A DNA stretch of 64,000 bases, from the NCBI GenBank assembly GCA_037903475.1, contig JBAJFG010000423.1, positions 186,001 through 250,000 on the forward strand, given 5' to 3'. Below, one piece after another: positions 1 to 12,200 of the stretch. The stretch's first letter is position 1; every line of letters begins with the position of its first letter. Position numbers and translations under genes: made by a program. Source of the stretch: Ancylostoma caninum. Taxonomy: Eukaryota; Nematoda; Chromadorea; Rhabditida; Ancylostomatidae. The notes beneath the pieces were generated by a model, which saw nothing but the letters and a program-made list of their open reading frames with translations, was not told where the DNA came from and did no database searches.

Positions 1-2879
1 GGTCCGTTGTTGTTGTTGTTGTTAGATCAATAAAAAAGGGGACCAATCACAACAGCATGAGCCCACCCCTTTTTGCCCCGTCCTGCCTCACACCCGCTGC
101 TTGGTCTCATCGCAACTTTACATAGTGGACAAATTAGAGGCCAGAAAACTTGACCAGAAAACCAGAAAAAAATTTCGTATTTCTCAAGAAAAGAGAATTC
201 TATTCATATGGGATGATTAGTAAACGCTTTATTTCATTGGCAGACCCGCTAACGGCGTTGGGTAACACAGATGGTTCTCGAGGCGTTCACAGATGATTCA
301 ATCGTGTTAACTCTGAAGAGCCATATCGAATACTTCGAAAAGCGATCTTGATAGGAACTTTCCCACAAAATGAAATGTTCGCTTCCTTGTGAAAAAGTCG
401 AATGTAACGTACTGAGAAAAGCACGTGCGTAAGGTTTTTGAAGAGCCAGGACATGAAAGGCAAATATTTATTTGGAGGAATAACTACGATAAATCAAAAT
501 GATGTGTCTCACCATACTCCATTTTTAAGATCTTTATGCAGTTGGAATCGTCAGGGTTGCTGATCAGTACTTACGGTTTTCCCTTTAAAAAGTCTGACCC
601 ATTTCTGAGCCCATTGTTTTGTGGAGATCCACAAATAAGGATGCAATGAAGAATTGAAATGCACATCCGAACAACTATGTATTTGGGCTCTATTAATTTA
701 TTAATATTACTAACTTAATAAATAATGAGTAAATAATCCAAAGTGCTGAAATTTTCTGCCACTTCCGCCGCTTTTTTTTCGAAGTCTTCATATTTCGCAA
801 AGATAAGTGTTTTGAAAGCAGTTCTCTCCTTGCAAGTGTAGAAAAAACTTGTTGTCTCGGGAACGCTGCTGATGTTCCCATGGTTTCCATAGTTATGCGA
901 ACAGATAACTTGGTTTGTCTGCACGCGAATTTGACAAACGCGTAAATCCGTGTTGATTTTTCAAGCGCCTATTTTTTACAGATGGACGTGCCCATACTGC
1001 AAATTCGGTAACCATCGTATGAATAATGCGCATCAGAACAGAGTTTTTTCGTCTCGCAAATTGCCTAAAATGCTTTTCAGGATGCGCGCCTCGAAGACTC
1101 CCAGCAAAACTGGATTAGATTAGTATATAACTGCCGGTTAAAGTTGAAATTTGTTGCGAGGTCTTCTCCAAAATTTATATTGGGATTTTTTTACGTCTCA
1201 GGGTCGTCTATCTGGACGCTGATCAATAAATCCAACTTACTGAAATATCAAAAAAATTGAAAAAAGGACCAGCGGAAGTTCCGTTCCGTACTGCTCCCTT
1301 TTACGGAAGTTGAAGGAAAGACTTGCCTCAGTTCTCGTTAGTAAGGAGCGGAAGCCCTAATCTACTAGACCTACCAAGCACAGGAACAGAAAAAAAAACC
1401 AACGACCTGAATCCATGTGCTTCCTACGTAAATGGCTATGAAGAAGTGCCAATAAAATAATCAAATACTAGAGAATAACATATCTGTCATGGCATTTTTC
1501 CAAAAATAGTAAAATTCGTCTTTTGTGTGCACTTTTCCTAGTTGCCATAGTTTTGGGCCACCCTTCAGTTTCCATTAATATGGATGGTTCGGACACCTAT
1601 TTCTCGAGAAAATCGGGCTATGCTAAAAGCCTGTTTTGCCTCTTATCCCTAGATAGGCAATGTTTCAACCCGTTTCGAGGTACGTCCCGCGTTATTATTT
1701 GAGGCTTATGGGCAATTCCTGGGGAAACCCACTTGATACCCCGCTTTTATCACCCGTCGAGTAGACTTATTTTGTCTGCTTATCTAGTCTTTAGATTATC
1801 GCTCTAGTCTATTCAATACACATATTTTTCTCAGTCGTGGCTCAATTTATGCAGGGTCAAGCTCGATTGGAAATTTTTCGAATCCTGGGAACGTCAACAC
1901 TGCGAATGAAAAAGTAGAAATCTCACTCATTCTGGATACTCTAAATTCTAAGGGTAATTTAAGCGCAATCGCAAATTTGGCTCCAGAGTTCCGGCGTCTT
2001 TTCATAGTGCTTGCCACTGATCCTTGGAAGAGGGGTTTCGGTTTTGTCCAGAGGAATATCAGGGCTGTGAACGGATGTCTTGTTCCGGATGCATCATTAG
2101 GACTACCCGAGGTAAACCTGTTAACATACCCAAATTTGCCCTTTAGCTGGCACCCAGCAACATGTTCACTAAAGCTTCATGGATTTACCCAACTGCTACG
2201 TATGGGTGTGAGGGTACCCATCCATCCGGTGATGCAGCAGGGCCATGTGTGCTCTTTCCGTTGAACCTTTGTCATCTACGAATCTAGAACAGGTTACTGT
2301 TCCAATGTTGGGAGTCATTAAGGACGCTTTCCACGGCAAGAAGGTGTTCCCAAATTGTGGCAACACTGCACGAATTTCAGCCTTTTCATGTCTATGTTTA
2401 TGTATGAACTTTTTTAAGTGCTCTCTTTCTCTAGAACACCATACGTTCTCATTTGCTAGATCTCGATCCATTTTTTTCAATATATTTGCATTTGAAGCCG
2501 AAGGTTTGATGAGCTTAACACGTGCCACATCTATATCCTCACCCAGAGCTAACATGCTAATTTTGAGGCACCCTGAGACGGCTCAGCCATGCGCCCATAT
2601 CATTGAGATTACCCACGGTAAATTTGGTAGCGTTCCCAAGCTTATCCTATATGTACATGCAGCTATCAGCAAATACGTGACGTTGTCTATACCCAGCTGC
2701 CAATCAGTGGGCAGTCATATCCATAGGTAGCAGTTGGGCACAGCTACCCATGGGTATAAAATTACCCACTTTTCCCGTGGTGCATTCTGGCGTGAAGTTC
2801 AAAATCCGGAGAGGGATGATGACGGCCTGTGAAAACTTGCGTCCATTCCCACACATCACTTTTCACTACAACATTTCAG
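1..2879. other. Gene-poor 5' flank of the receptor gene
   Basis: I see no exon or RNA gene I can support here. Two stretches (about 2095-2190 and 2590-2765) belong to the dispersed GGGTAA/TTACCC repeat family that also lies in the receptor introns. The missing first coding exon of the DMSR-like receptor should be in this stretch or further upstream. It must end after two bases of a codon to fit the exon at 2880, but no convincing ATG-plus-donor pair was found. Confidence 0.5.
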
Positions 2880-5800
2880 GACCTACTCCGAATTCCACCG
2901 CTACATCGCCGTGTTGCTATGTCTGTTCGGCCTCCTGGCCAACTCCATCCACATCTGGGTCCTGACACGACCACGAATGCGATTCAGCTCCGTGCACACG
3001 GTGCTTGTCTGCATCGCCGTGTCCGACATGGGCACTATGACGTCATACATGGTACGTGACGTCATACATACGTGACGCTATGTACGAGTTCATCTGTACT
3101 CGTGTGTTTTTAGATCTACATGACGCGATTCGAATTCATGGTCGACCACAGTGGGTATCCTTATGGATGGGCATTGTTCCTGAAGGTTGGATTAAATTGG
3201 ATCTTATTAAAGAACGCTTTAAGGCTAGTGGTGACCTGGGTTAACAGCGAAGAACCCGTTCTTCGAATGCTATTATTCGAATTAAATATTCACGATTTAG
3301 GCTGAATCAATGTCAGCTCTTTGTCCCGCTATAGATGTGCACTTATCCTGTCCGCTAACGAAATCAGGCAGCAGTACAACCGTGCTGCTAATGAATTTAA
3401 AGGAATTTGAGCAAAAAGAAAGAATTCACTACTAAATCTCGCCTGGAAGGAGTTTTTTTTTTGATAGACTGCTCGAGAAAATCACATTTTGTACGGTGGC
3501 GCTAACTGGTACTGTAATGTAGATATACGGTACACGGAAGTGTACGGTAAATACGGTCACTTCACATGTTCTGCCCAAAAAAGAAACTGAAAAAAAAACT
3601 TCCAAGCTTTGCCTAAAAATTTCGCCTAATAGGAGATTTGTCATCCTGATCAATAAAACCTCACTAAATTAGTACTGTAGTGCCACTCATTCTCGGTTAC
3701 GGTAGCTATACGGAACGTAAGGAGACTCAGGGACTTGTCCCGTCCTACGTTTCCAGATTGGGTGGAGGAGAGGGGGGGGGGGTGGTGGACATGGTTATTC
3801 TATGTACTGATCAGGATTATCATTTCTAGTAACAGTGACGCGCTCTTGCCGAAATGCACAAAGTAACTACATAGCTAGAATGGCTCGTGTTACCGTATGA
3901 AATCGTTATCTTTTGTTCCCTCCGCTCTTACAGTATTCCTACTGTAAGCCAGCACTGCCAACGCTTACGGTATTAAATTTTGACAAGTGTTCAAAATCGA
4001 ACTGTATTTTTGTGCAAAATGTGAAAACATTTGTGAGATACTGTGGCTATTGTATCTCTACAGTAACCACGAAATAGTGGCATTATGGTATGAAATCACA
4101 ACTTCTCAAGGTCATCACATCATATACCCCTCTCCTTGGAAGTTTGGGCAGAACTTTTTTTCAGTGGTTCAGGGCAAAACAAATGAGGAGCAACGAAACA
4201 GTGAAATCTTGAGCCGACATGGATTACTGGGTTTACCCAGGATAAAAGTGTTAACGCTTGCGTGCTGAGGGTAAATTTGAAGGTGTTGACCATTAACCCT
4301 GCGTAATCTCAATAATGGATCTGGACCTTGAATTCCGTTTTTGCGCCTATCAGCCACTTCAGGAGGGAAAGGGGGGGGGGGGGAGATTTCCTCTCAGAAA
4401 GGTGTCGCGATGGTTGACTTCGATGATCAAAGGCACTCCAGAAGTATACATAAACAGCTGATTATTGCGCGCACTAATAGAAATTCGAGAGAAACAAAAT
4501 GAACTGATCTGTTCCTCTTTGATTTTTGACCTTCGTGGGGTGATAGTGAATTACCGTGATCTTAACTGTAAATTTTGAATGGCTCCTGATTCTTGGTCCA
4601 TCAAAGAAATGTCATCGTGCTGTCACAACATCCAGTCGGATAAGAGGATAACTCATCCATACATCCCGGGAGGAAAGGATGACGAAATGTTTTGTTTTTT
4701 TTTACATTGTGCTTTAACTCGTCTTTTTTCTTTCTTTTTTTGCTGTGATCCCTTCCACGGAACCCCATCGCTCGGAAAGCCGGCCAACCAGAAATTGATC
4801 CGTTAAAAATTGAAGAGCCTCCTTTTCCAATTTAAGTAATTGTTGTGCTTGGGCTCTGATCTCATAGCTGGCATATTTTACCTTGTTGACACTCGCTTAT
4901 TGCCATTATTTCTGTCAGTCAACCGTGAAAATATGGTGTGAAACACGATCTTCTCGGGAACGTTCGTCGCTTCCAAAGATCGTTCGCAGGCCTCTTCGGA
5001 ATAACATGTTTTTAGTGCGGCAGGTGGCTGATGTATGTATGTAGGTAACTGAAAGTATTACTCGAATATACTTTCTGTTGATGGGATGAAAGCCCGTTCA
5101 TCAAGGGGATGACTAGTATGTCTGTGATGATTGCTGGGGGAGCAGCATCGACACATGCACTAGGATCTCCCATTATGCTTGGAATCCTATCAAAAACATC
5201 ATAAGTGAAATCACTGCCATCCTTCGAAATGCAGGTGATCCACCGTCCAGAAATAAGTCCACGAGTGGGGAAAAGAGCAAGAAAGGACTTTTTTCAAGGA
5301 GAGTAACTAATATGCAATAAATGAATCTATTCAATAATCCGAATTACCGCTTCCTCCAGTGTTTCCTGTTTTCCAGTACGGGATCTAGAAAAGCCTCCAA
5401 GAGCTGTATGCATCATTGGGATTACCCAGTGCAGGCGTGGTAACACACCTCCCCCACCAAATTCACCCATTGTCACAACGAACATCTAAAGGTTTACCCT
5501 GGGTAATCTCAGTGATGCATCCATACCCAGGAAACGTCAACCTATGCAATCATGGCGGAGAACTCATCCATTCTGGGGCCACGTGCACCACTGGATTTAC
5601 CCAAGGTAGACGTATTAACAACCCTTGAATTCACCAATCGTGGACAAGGGCGTCAAGAAGGTTACCCTGAGTAATCTCAATGATGTATCCACGTCTTGGG
5701 GTAGCTGGTGGGCCTCAATATTCCCGGTAACATCCAAGAATCTCTTTTCGGGAAAATGAACCAAAAAGAGCATTGCGAAGAAGAGGTTTTCAGAAGAACT

Positions 5801-8800
5801 GATGCTGCAGTTCAATCCTTGCATTTCAGATCCATGTCGTGATCTCCATTGCCCTCCATGCGATCACCTTGTACCTCGTGGTTCTGATGGCGTTCATCCG
5901 CTTCAGCGCGATGCGACTCTCGTCGTCGGAGTGGCTGCGATCGGAACGGGCATTGTGAGTTTTCCAAAAAATCCATATGAATTTTCTTGTCCCAATGAAA
6001 CGTTCTCGATTGTTTCAAGTAATAGTTTATATGCGAAGGTTCGTCCTTCATATTTTTTTATAATAGTTATACACGACCAAAATCCGTCAGAAAATCAAAA
6101 AATGCCGTTTTATTCCAGAATCGCTGCCGCTGGAATCGCCCTCAGTGTGTTCGTGCTGTGCGTTCCAACGCTGCTTGCTCACGAGATTTACAGTCGACGT
6201 GCGATTTCCAGACAAGGAGAGATTACGACGCGATACAGGTACTGAGAGACTTACGTTGGAGATGTATAAGTCCTTATTACAGTAGTAATTGGAAATGTAT
6301 GAAAAGAAGTTCGCTGAAAGAATTTGGAAAATGGCATTGTAATAGAGAAAAAACTGTGATAAACAGAGAAGCAACCTGGAAGAATTCCACATTAAGCCAA
6401 GGGAACTATATTAGGATAATCCACTGTTTTTTTTTTGAACTTGTTTTTCGTAGGGATGTAGCTTTCCTAGCTTCTTTTCATCCCTTGTGTTAGCTTCATC
6501 CGGTTTCATAAGAATAGAACACGACACAGCGACAGTACAACAAATCACTCTTCATAACCGTAAAATTCAAACTAAACGGGGTCGCACGCATAAGATTACC
6601 CGGGTAAGCGTGCTGGCACGCGCCAAGTTTATCCATCGTCAACAGGGGCGTAAACACGTTACCCTGGGTCGTCTCAATGGTGGATCTCGGCCCTGTCTTA
6701 CGAGTAACACCATTCCTTTCGTACTCAAAGCTTATTCTAGTGGCCGCTTAACTCGGATTAATTGTCGAGCGGCGCACTTGTGTTCCGGTATAACAATCGC
6801 GACGAGACCCATTTGACGCTCTCACATGGAGTGTGCGCTTACCGCATCTTTCATTTGGGTCCCGTAGCGCTTCTCGGGCCAACTATCTGATAACTAATTT
6901 GAGGCAAACTATACATACATTGGAAAGAAAAGAACATAACCACCGGGATCTCGAACTCTACTTTCTATTACCGGCGTTCCGACGGCTTGTAATTTTCTTT
7001 TTATTTCAGTATTAAATTCTCCGAAATGATGCTCGAGAACGGATGTCTACTGATGAAGGGCAACTTATGGCTGACTGGAATTTTCCTGAAGGTATGCATT
7101 TTTCCATGTCTCTGTGTAGCTCACTCTTTCTTTATCATCCAGAAAAAATTTCTCTGGAACCCTCAACGTTCAAAGAATTGGTATTCCCAGGCTTGGCCGG
7201 CCAAAAATTTTTCTTCCCAGTTTACTGAACTGAATTACAAGTGAATTATGCCCCACCTCGTTTTGCAGGCGATTCCTTGCGTGCTTCTGTTCTGGTTCAC
7301 TATCGCTCTAATTGGACGAATGAAGGAGAACAAGGAGAAGCGCACGAAGTTGCTGAAGACCCGCGACGAGAAGGGGAAACGTGATGTCACCACCTACATG
7401 TGAGTTTCCTCATCTTTCAACTGCCTTCTTGCCAATGAGTTCTGTTTCGAGCGACGTGTTTCTTTCAGGCTTGTCTTCATGGTCACGGTATTTCTCATCA
7501 CTGAGTTGCCACAGGGTGTCATGGCCGTGCTGAATGGTGAGTCAGAGGATTTGTTGTCATTTCAAGCGTGAGAGCTGGGTAGGAGGCAGGACATGCGGTG
7601 TTAGATGTGTGGTTGGAGTGCGGATGCGCAGACAATCAGAGTGCCACTTTGCATATGGTGTAGTGCGTATCGGCAGACCTTGACCATTAAAGCCCCTTGT
7701 AAGTGGAGGAATAGAAAGCTGATGGGGTCCAATCATCGTAGCTCCACCTTCATATTGCTTTCCACAGGAAGAGTGAGTCAAAATTTTGCAAGTGTCAGTG
7801 AAAGCAGGCAGTGCTGACCAATCTATGTACCAGTGGCGGACGCAGAAAGTGGGCGGGAGGGGGGGCGTGGGAAGAAAAGTGGGGTCTCCGCCGTTTTGGG
7901 GACCCAGACGGAAAATAAAATTAATAATAATATTAATTATAATAATAAACAATAAATAAAAAATATATTAAAAATAATAATAAAAATAAACAATTAAAAA
8001 TAAACTAACACAAGATTTTTATTTGTATTGTAAAGTAATTTCGAACCCCCCCCCGCCCCCCCCCCCCCACTGCGTCCGCCACTGCTATATACATACACTC
8101 CGTATCTTCTGCTACGGTACCCAATTAGTAGTGTGGCAATCTATCCACGCCCCTCGTTCATCTTTTCCTTCTTTCCTAATTTTGTGTTTTTTTAGCGCTG
8201 TACACGTCACAGTTCCACGACTACGTCTATCGTCAGTTGGCTGACGTCCTGGATCTGTTGTCCCTGATCAACTGCTACGTGGCCTTCCTCGTCTACGTCT
8301 GCACCAGCTCTCGTTATCGTCAAACACTGCTGTCTATACTGCCAAATATGCCGTAAGTTCTGGTTTTTTTTGTTTTGATCTCACAATGTTTTGATCTCTA
8401 CAATGCCAGCCAATCTCTTCTGCATCATAGAAAACCAGTATGGAGTACCGTGCCGCATCATCCATGCGGCGCGGTAAACCTTACAGGACGAAGACCGTTG
8501 TGTTTGTCGGACGCTGTCGATATTGATGTTCTGCTTATGTTTATTATGATGCTGTCCAAGACTTTCGAAACGAGAACAAAAAGCAAACGACGACAGTGGA
8601 AAACATAAGCAAAACTTGAGCACCAGCAAATCCGTGCCGCGCCGCATAGGCGATGCGACGCGGCAGACCAGATGACCGTTATTCTGCGATGCGATGATGG
8701 ATGGCCGGCGCTGTATTTACTGCATGTATAAAATCCACTATGTAAATCTCTCGTTTCGAATCTCCCACACTTTAAGGAAAATTCTCTCGACCGTCAATTC

Positions 8801-8906
8801 GCGCCAGAACACCCTCAAACGAGAAAAGCTACCGTACACCACTCTCAACGGAACCATGTGCTCCGTCGTCGAAACACCACGACCTGAACAGGACCAGCTT
8901 TTGTAG
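2880..8906 (+). CDS. DMSR-family neuropeptide GPCR (5' exon missing)
   Basis: Seven-transmembrane receptor of the nematode DMSR (myosuppressin/FMRFamide-like peptide receptor) family, acting at the plasma membrane of neurons or muscle. Nine exons: 2880-3051, 3114-3185, 5830-5954, 6119-6238, 7010-7091, 7269-7399, 7469-7536, 8196-8352 and 8777-8906 (stop TAG 8904-8906). Every junction agrees in phase, giving 351 residues. Visible signatures, in order, are TM1 with LLANSIHIWVLTR, TM2 with IAVSD, the RFEF loop before TM3, the TM3 end FIRF in place of DRY, TM5 with AIPCVLLFWF and a Lys/Arg-rich third loop, TM6 with FLITELPQG (a family hallmark), and TM7 with LDLLSLINCYVAFLVY. Introns run from 62 bp to 2.6 kb; the 2.6-kb intron uses a weak GTTGGA donor. 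The N-terminal exon is not identified. Transposon copies sit only in introns, and no stop or frameshift interrupts the exons. Family assignment is firm; the exact orthologue is not known. Confidence 0.9.
4195..4335. repeat. Dispersed GGGTAA/TTACCC repeat copy, receptor intron 2
   Basis: A short dispersed repeat marked by GGGTTTACCC, GTGTTAAC and GTAATCTCAAT-like motifs. The same motif set recurs near 2095-2190, 2590-2765, 5405-5705, 6588-6690, 40195-40290 and 57490-57545. No open frame and no clear terminal inverted repeats were delimited. A 13-base poly-G tract (4371-4383) follows it. Confidence 0.5.
5405..5705. repeat. Dispersed GGGTAA/TTACCC repeat, two or more copies, receptor intron 2
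   Basis: At least two adjacent copies of the repeat described at 4195. The core GGGTAATCTCAGTGATGCAT occurs around 5500-5520, and a close variant recurs around 5670-5690. Lies 125 bp before exon 3 of the receptor. Confidence 0.55.
6588..6690. repeat. Dispersed GGGTAA/TTACCC repeat copy, receptor intron 4
   Basis: A further copy with AAGATTACCCGGGTAA at one end and GTTACCCTGGGTCGTCTCAA at the other. Located entirely within the 770-bp fourth receptor intron. Confidence 0.5.
7831..8084. mobile_element. hAT-type MITE in receptor intron 7
   Basis: A 254-bp non-autonomous element with terminal inverted repeats CAGTGGCGGACGCAG / CTGCGTCCGCCACTG. It is flanked by an 8-bp target duplication (CTATGTAC at 7823-7830, CTATATAC at 8085-8092, one mismatch). 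The 8-bp duplication and the CAGTGGCG ends are characteristic of hAT elements. The interior is G-rich at the left, AT-rich in the middle and ends in poly-C (8046-8068). It has no coding capacity and leaves the neighbouring exons intact. Confidence 0.8.
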
Positions 8907-9127
8907 GGCAGGCATGCAAGATTCCTGCCACTGCCGTGCCGAGTCCTCTCAACATTCCTTGTAGCTTTTCCATGTGCATTTTGTACATATTGATTGATTT
9001 ATACGAATTTGTCCGATGATTCTGTGTGAATTAATGCATTTGCTTTCTGTGTGTGTGTGACTTCTTGTTATGCCAAAGAATAGCCACGTATTATGAAGGA
9101 GTACTGCTCAAACTCATGCGCTTAGGT

Positions 9128-9139
9128 TTTATTTTTATT
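9128..9139 (-). terminator. Polyadenylation signals of the Ly6-type gene
   Basis: On the minus strand two AATAAA hexamers (complements of 9134-9139 and 9128-9133) lie about 80-90 nt beyond the stop codon at 9216. That is a normal spacing for a nematode 3' UTR. This puts the transcript end within about 200 bp of the receptor's stop codon on the opposite strand. Confidence 0.55.
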
Positions 9140-9215
9140 TTTACTATTTCATAAAATTTTATACTCTTCGTTTTGTGAACTAACCACACACCCATCACAG
9201 TAGGAATGAAACATA

Positions 9216-12200
9216 TTAGAATATAACAAGAACGATGAGAGAAACTGCGAATATCGCAACGGCCAGCGTGAACGGGAACGTCGTGGATTTGCTGTGCGGC
9301 GCAGGCGCCTCCGTCTTTGGTTCCGAGGTTCCTTCACTGAAAGTGCCAGGAAATGAAAAAACGATCCGTCAAAATAAGAGTTGGTTTCGATGTGTTGAGT
9401 ATTAATGAGGAGTCAACCTCCTGCTCATCCGGAGTGGACGAGATTCCGTTACTAATAGTGGGACGAGCCCTTTGGAACGTTCATGCATTTTGCTTGAGGA
9501 ACTCATCCAGAAGGGGGGGGGGGGGGGTGGTGGAGGTACCTCGTGTTACACTAGTTGCATGCATCCGGCGCTCGTGCTTCCACACGTATAAAATTATTGT
9601 CATACATACATAAGTAGTTTCACGCCATAAATGTATCAGATGCGTGCGTTTGACGTGCGACTGATGCGCACATCTAATACAAAATACCCTTAACCGTATG
9701 TGAACAGATAATTCAAAAGTATAGAGAGTAGAGAAGAAGATGCGAGGAGAGTAATAATAGCAAAACTCGGCTGAGATCAGATTTCAGATAAATAAATTAA
9801 TATAACATATAGTAGTTGTCTTTTTGCTCGCGACTGGAGTTTGACGCATTGTTGGATTTTTTACCTTCGCACTTGATCCCAACCACCTGCATATCCCCCC
9901 TTATTCACCGATAGCGACACAGAATATTCTCGGGATCGTCATGAAACTGACAGATCTTTGCGTCTAACCGAATCGAAAAATTCCTGTTGTCTCCTCCAAC
10001 GGAAAAATCATTATCAGTGCAAAAAAAAATTTGCTTTTTCCTTCATTTCCGCACCAAAATTGGCCACCAAGAGCTGAAATGGTTTTTCGCAGAATTTCGG
10101 CTTCACCTCATGTATTCAAGTAAGAGCCAGAATATTTGTGAGAAAGCAGGAGTATGCGTTTCTTTTTTTTTGTTAAAATGACGCTGCTGTTCATTGGTGC
10201 AATGCTACCTTCACGTACGGAAACATAGAAAACATCTAGATCTGCAACAAAACAAAACCAGGTTCCCACAAGGAAGTTCTACCTATATGCATGTTTAGAA
10301 ATGAAATAGTCATTTTCCTACTGCTTCCCGTTTCGCATCTGGCTTCCGATTTGATTAGATTTCCCAATGTTGTCACTAGACTTCCATTATATTATAACAG
10401 GTGTATCAAAATCATCGGAACAAAAGCGAACAGTACATTTGTTGACATTCCTCAAGAGCTCTTTGTCTATAATCGAAATTCGTTGTTCATTTGATTATTT
10501 ATGGGGTACATTGAAGGAGCACTTCACAATGGGCAATTGAGGGTGGTTGAGTTAGCACACCATTGTAGATACATACTTCTACCAATGAATTTACTGCAGT
10601 GCAATCAAAATTCGCTCATGACGCTATCGCCTGGATGTTCGCGAAAGTGTCGCTCACAAGTATGTCACAAAGTACACACTCACAAGTATGTCACGAAGTA
10701 CACAGAGTCGAAGAGAGAATAATGTTGAAGTTTGACCAGAATGAACGTCCAGCCTCATAAGGAGAACGAAAGTTAGTAAATCTTCAACAAGAAGCTTCCC
10801 CCCCCCCCGGCAAAATGTAGTATTGCGAAGGAGAGCTGCTCAAACCCAAGTGCATAGCTTTTATTTCTTAAATTTCTACTATAATTTTTTTTATTCCTCG
10901 TTTAATCGCACACCAGTGACAGTAGTAAATAAACATATGATGACTTTGTCACATTCGGTAAGGGGGGACCAACCTGACACATAGTTCACCATGCTTGGGA
11001 CTATCTTGAGTTCGTGTTTCATTTTTTTTCGTGCACCATATATTTGAATAAACAAATGGGAAAAATGATCGTAAGCAACCTTTCTTTCATAGAGCTAACG
11101 ACATAGCAGGACGGCTCGTCATGGTAGTCATAATCTTAGCGTTGCAGAATGAAAAAAATGGGCTTCACCACGAGCCCAGTGAGAAAAGTCACGTCGTGAA
11201 CTCGGAAAAGGAGCCCCTACGACTACAACAGGCGTCACTTCCATCATGAAATGGCAAAGAGAAAAGAAATGAAAAGAGCTTTGGTAGCAGTTTTTGCACT
11301 GGGTTCGCACCAGAGTTCGTTAGCACTTCATTTAACTCACTGACATTCATACCACCTCATTAAACTCAACTGGTATTCATATCTCATTCACATGAATTTC
11401 TCGTTATGATGTACTTCGAAGATCAAAAACCGTTCCGATAGATAAATAAGTAGTGAAATCTTAGAATTAGATACGTACAACTTGATCAAATGCGCACTTG
11501 CCTCGACGGAGTACCGTGGACACCTGTTATTACATTTTCTGAAGTTTTTCTTCGACAATTATGGGAAAATTTCCGAGGAGCAAAGCAGCTTTTTGTTTAT
11601 AGTGAGGTGAAAAAAACAGTAGAATGGAAAAAAGTCCTCCATTTCATTGGGTTGTAACAAAAGTTTCCGCTGTTTTGTAACTTTCGACTAAAAAGTTTTA
11701 TAAAAAATCAAATAACGATAGATACATATCAGTCGAAATATTCACCACAGTAATCATTGTTCTTTTGCAGTTTTTACAGCTAAAGCTCGACTTCGCTGCT
11801 CCGAAAACCCATCAATTACGAGGCAAAAAAGTGAATCGGTCAGTGCTGGAGGTCACTGACTTTGGCAAATCGGTTCTCACTCACTGGACATTCTTCTGAT
11901 CTGATAACCGGTGCTCGGTTACAATCAGATTTGTGCTACATAAAGCACAATTAAAAATTCCCCTGCGAATGGCGTGATTTCTACAAACCACTTAGGACTT
12001 GTCCTAAAATTCTACCGATTAGTGGCCGCAAACGGTTCGCCATACGCTTTGAAATGGTACGGGGACATAACCAGAATCTAATTGGTAATCATTCATTACA
12101 AGCGTTCGAAAATCCCCATGCAAAACAACGGAAATTTACGTAACAACCTAATACTTACTAACAGCTAGAAATGAATCCTACAGCACGACAGCGTAATTTT

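Noticed and set aside
10390..10425. Left end of a Tc1-type element (CAGGTGTATCAAAATCATCG)
   Set aside because: No matching inverted end was found downstream, so element borders cannot be supported.
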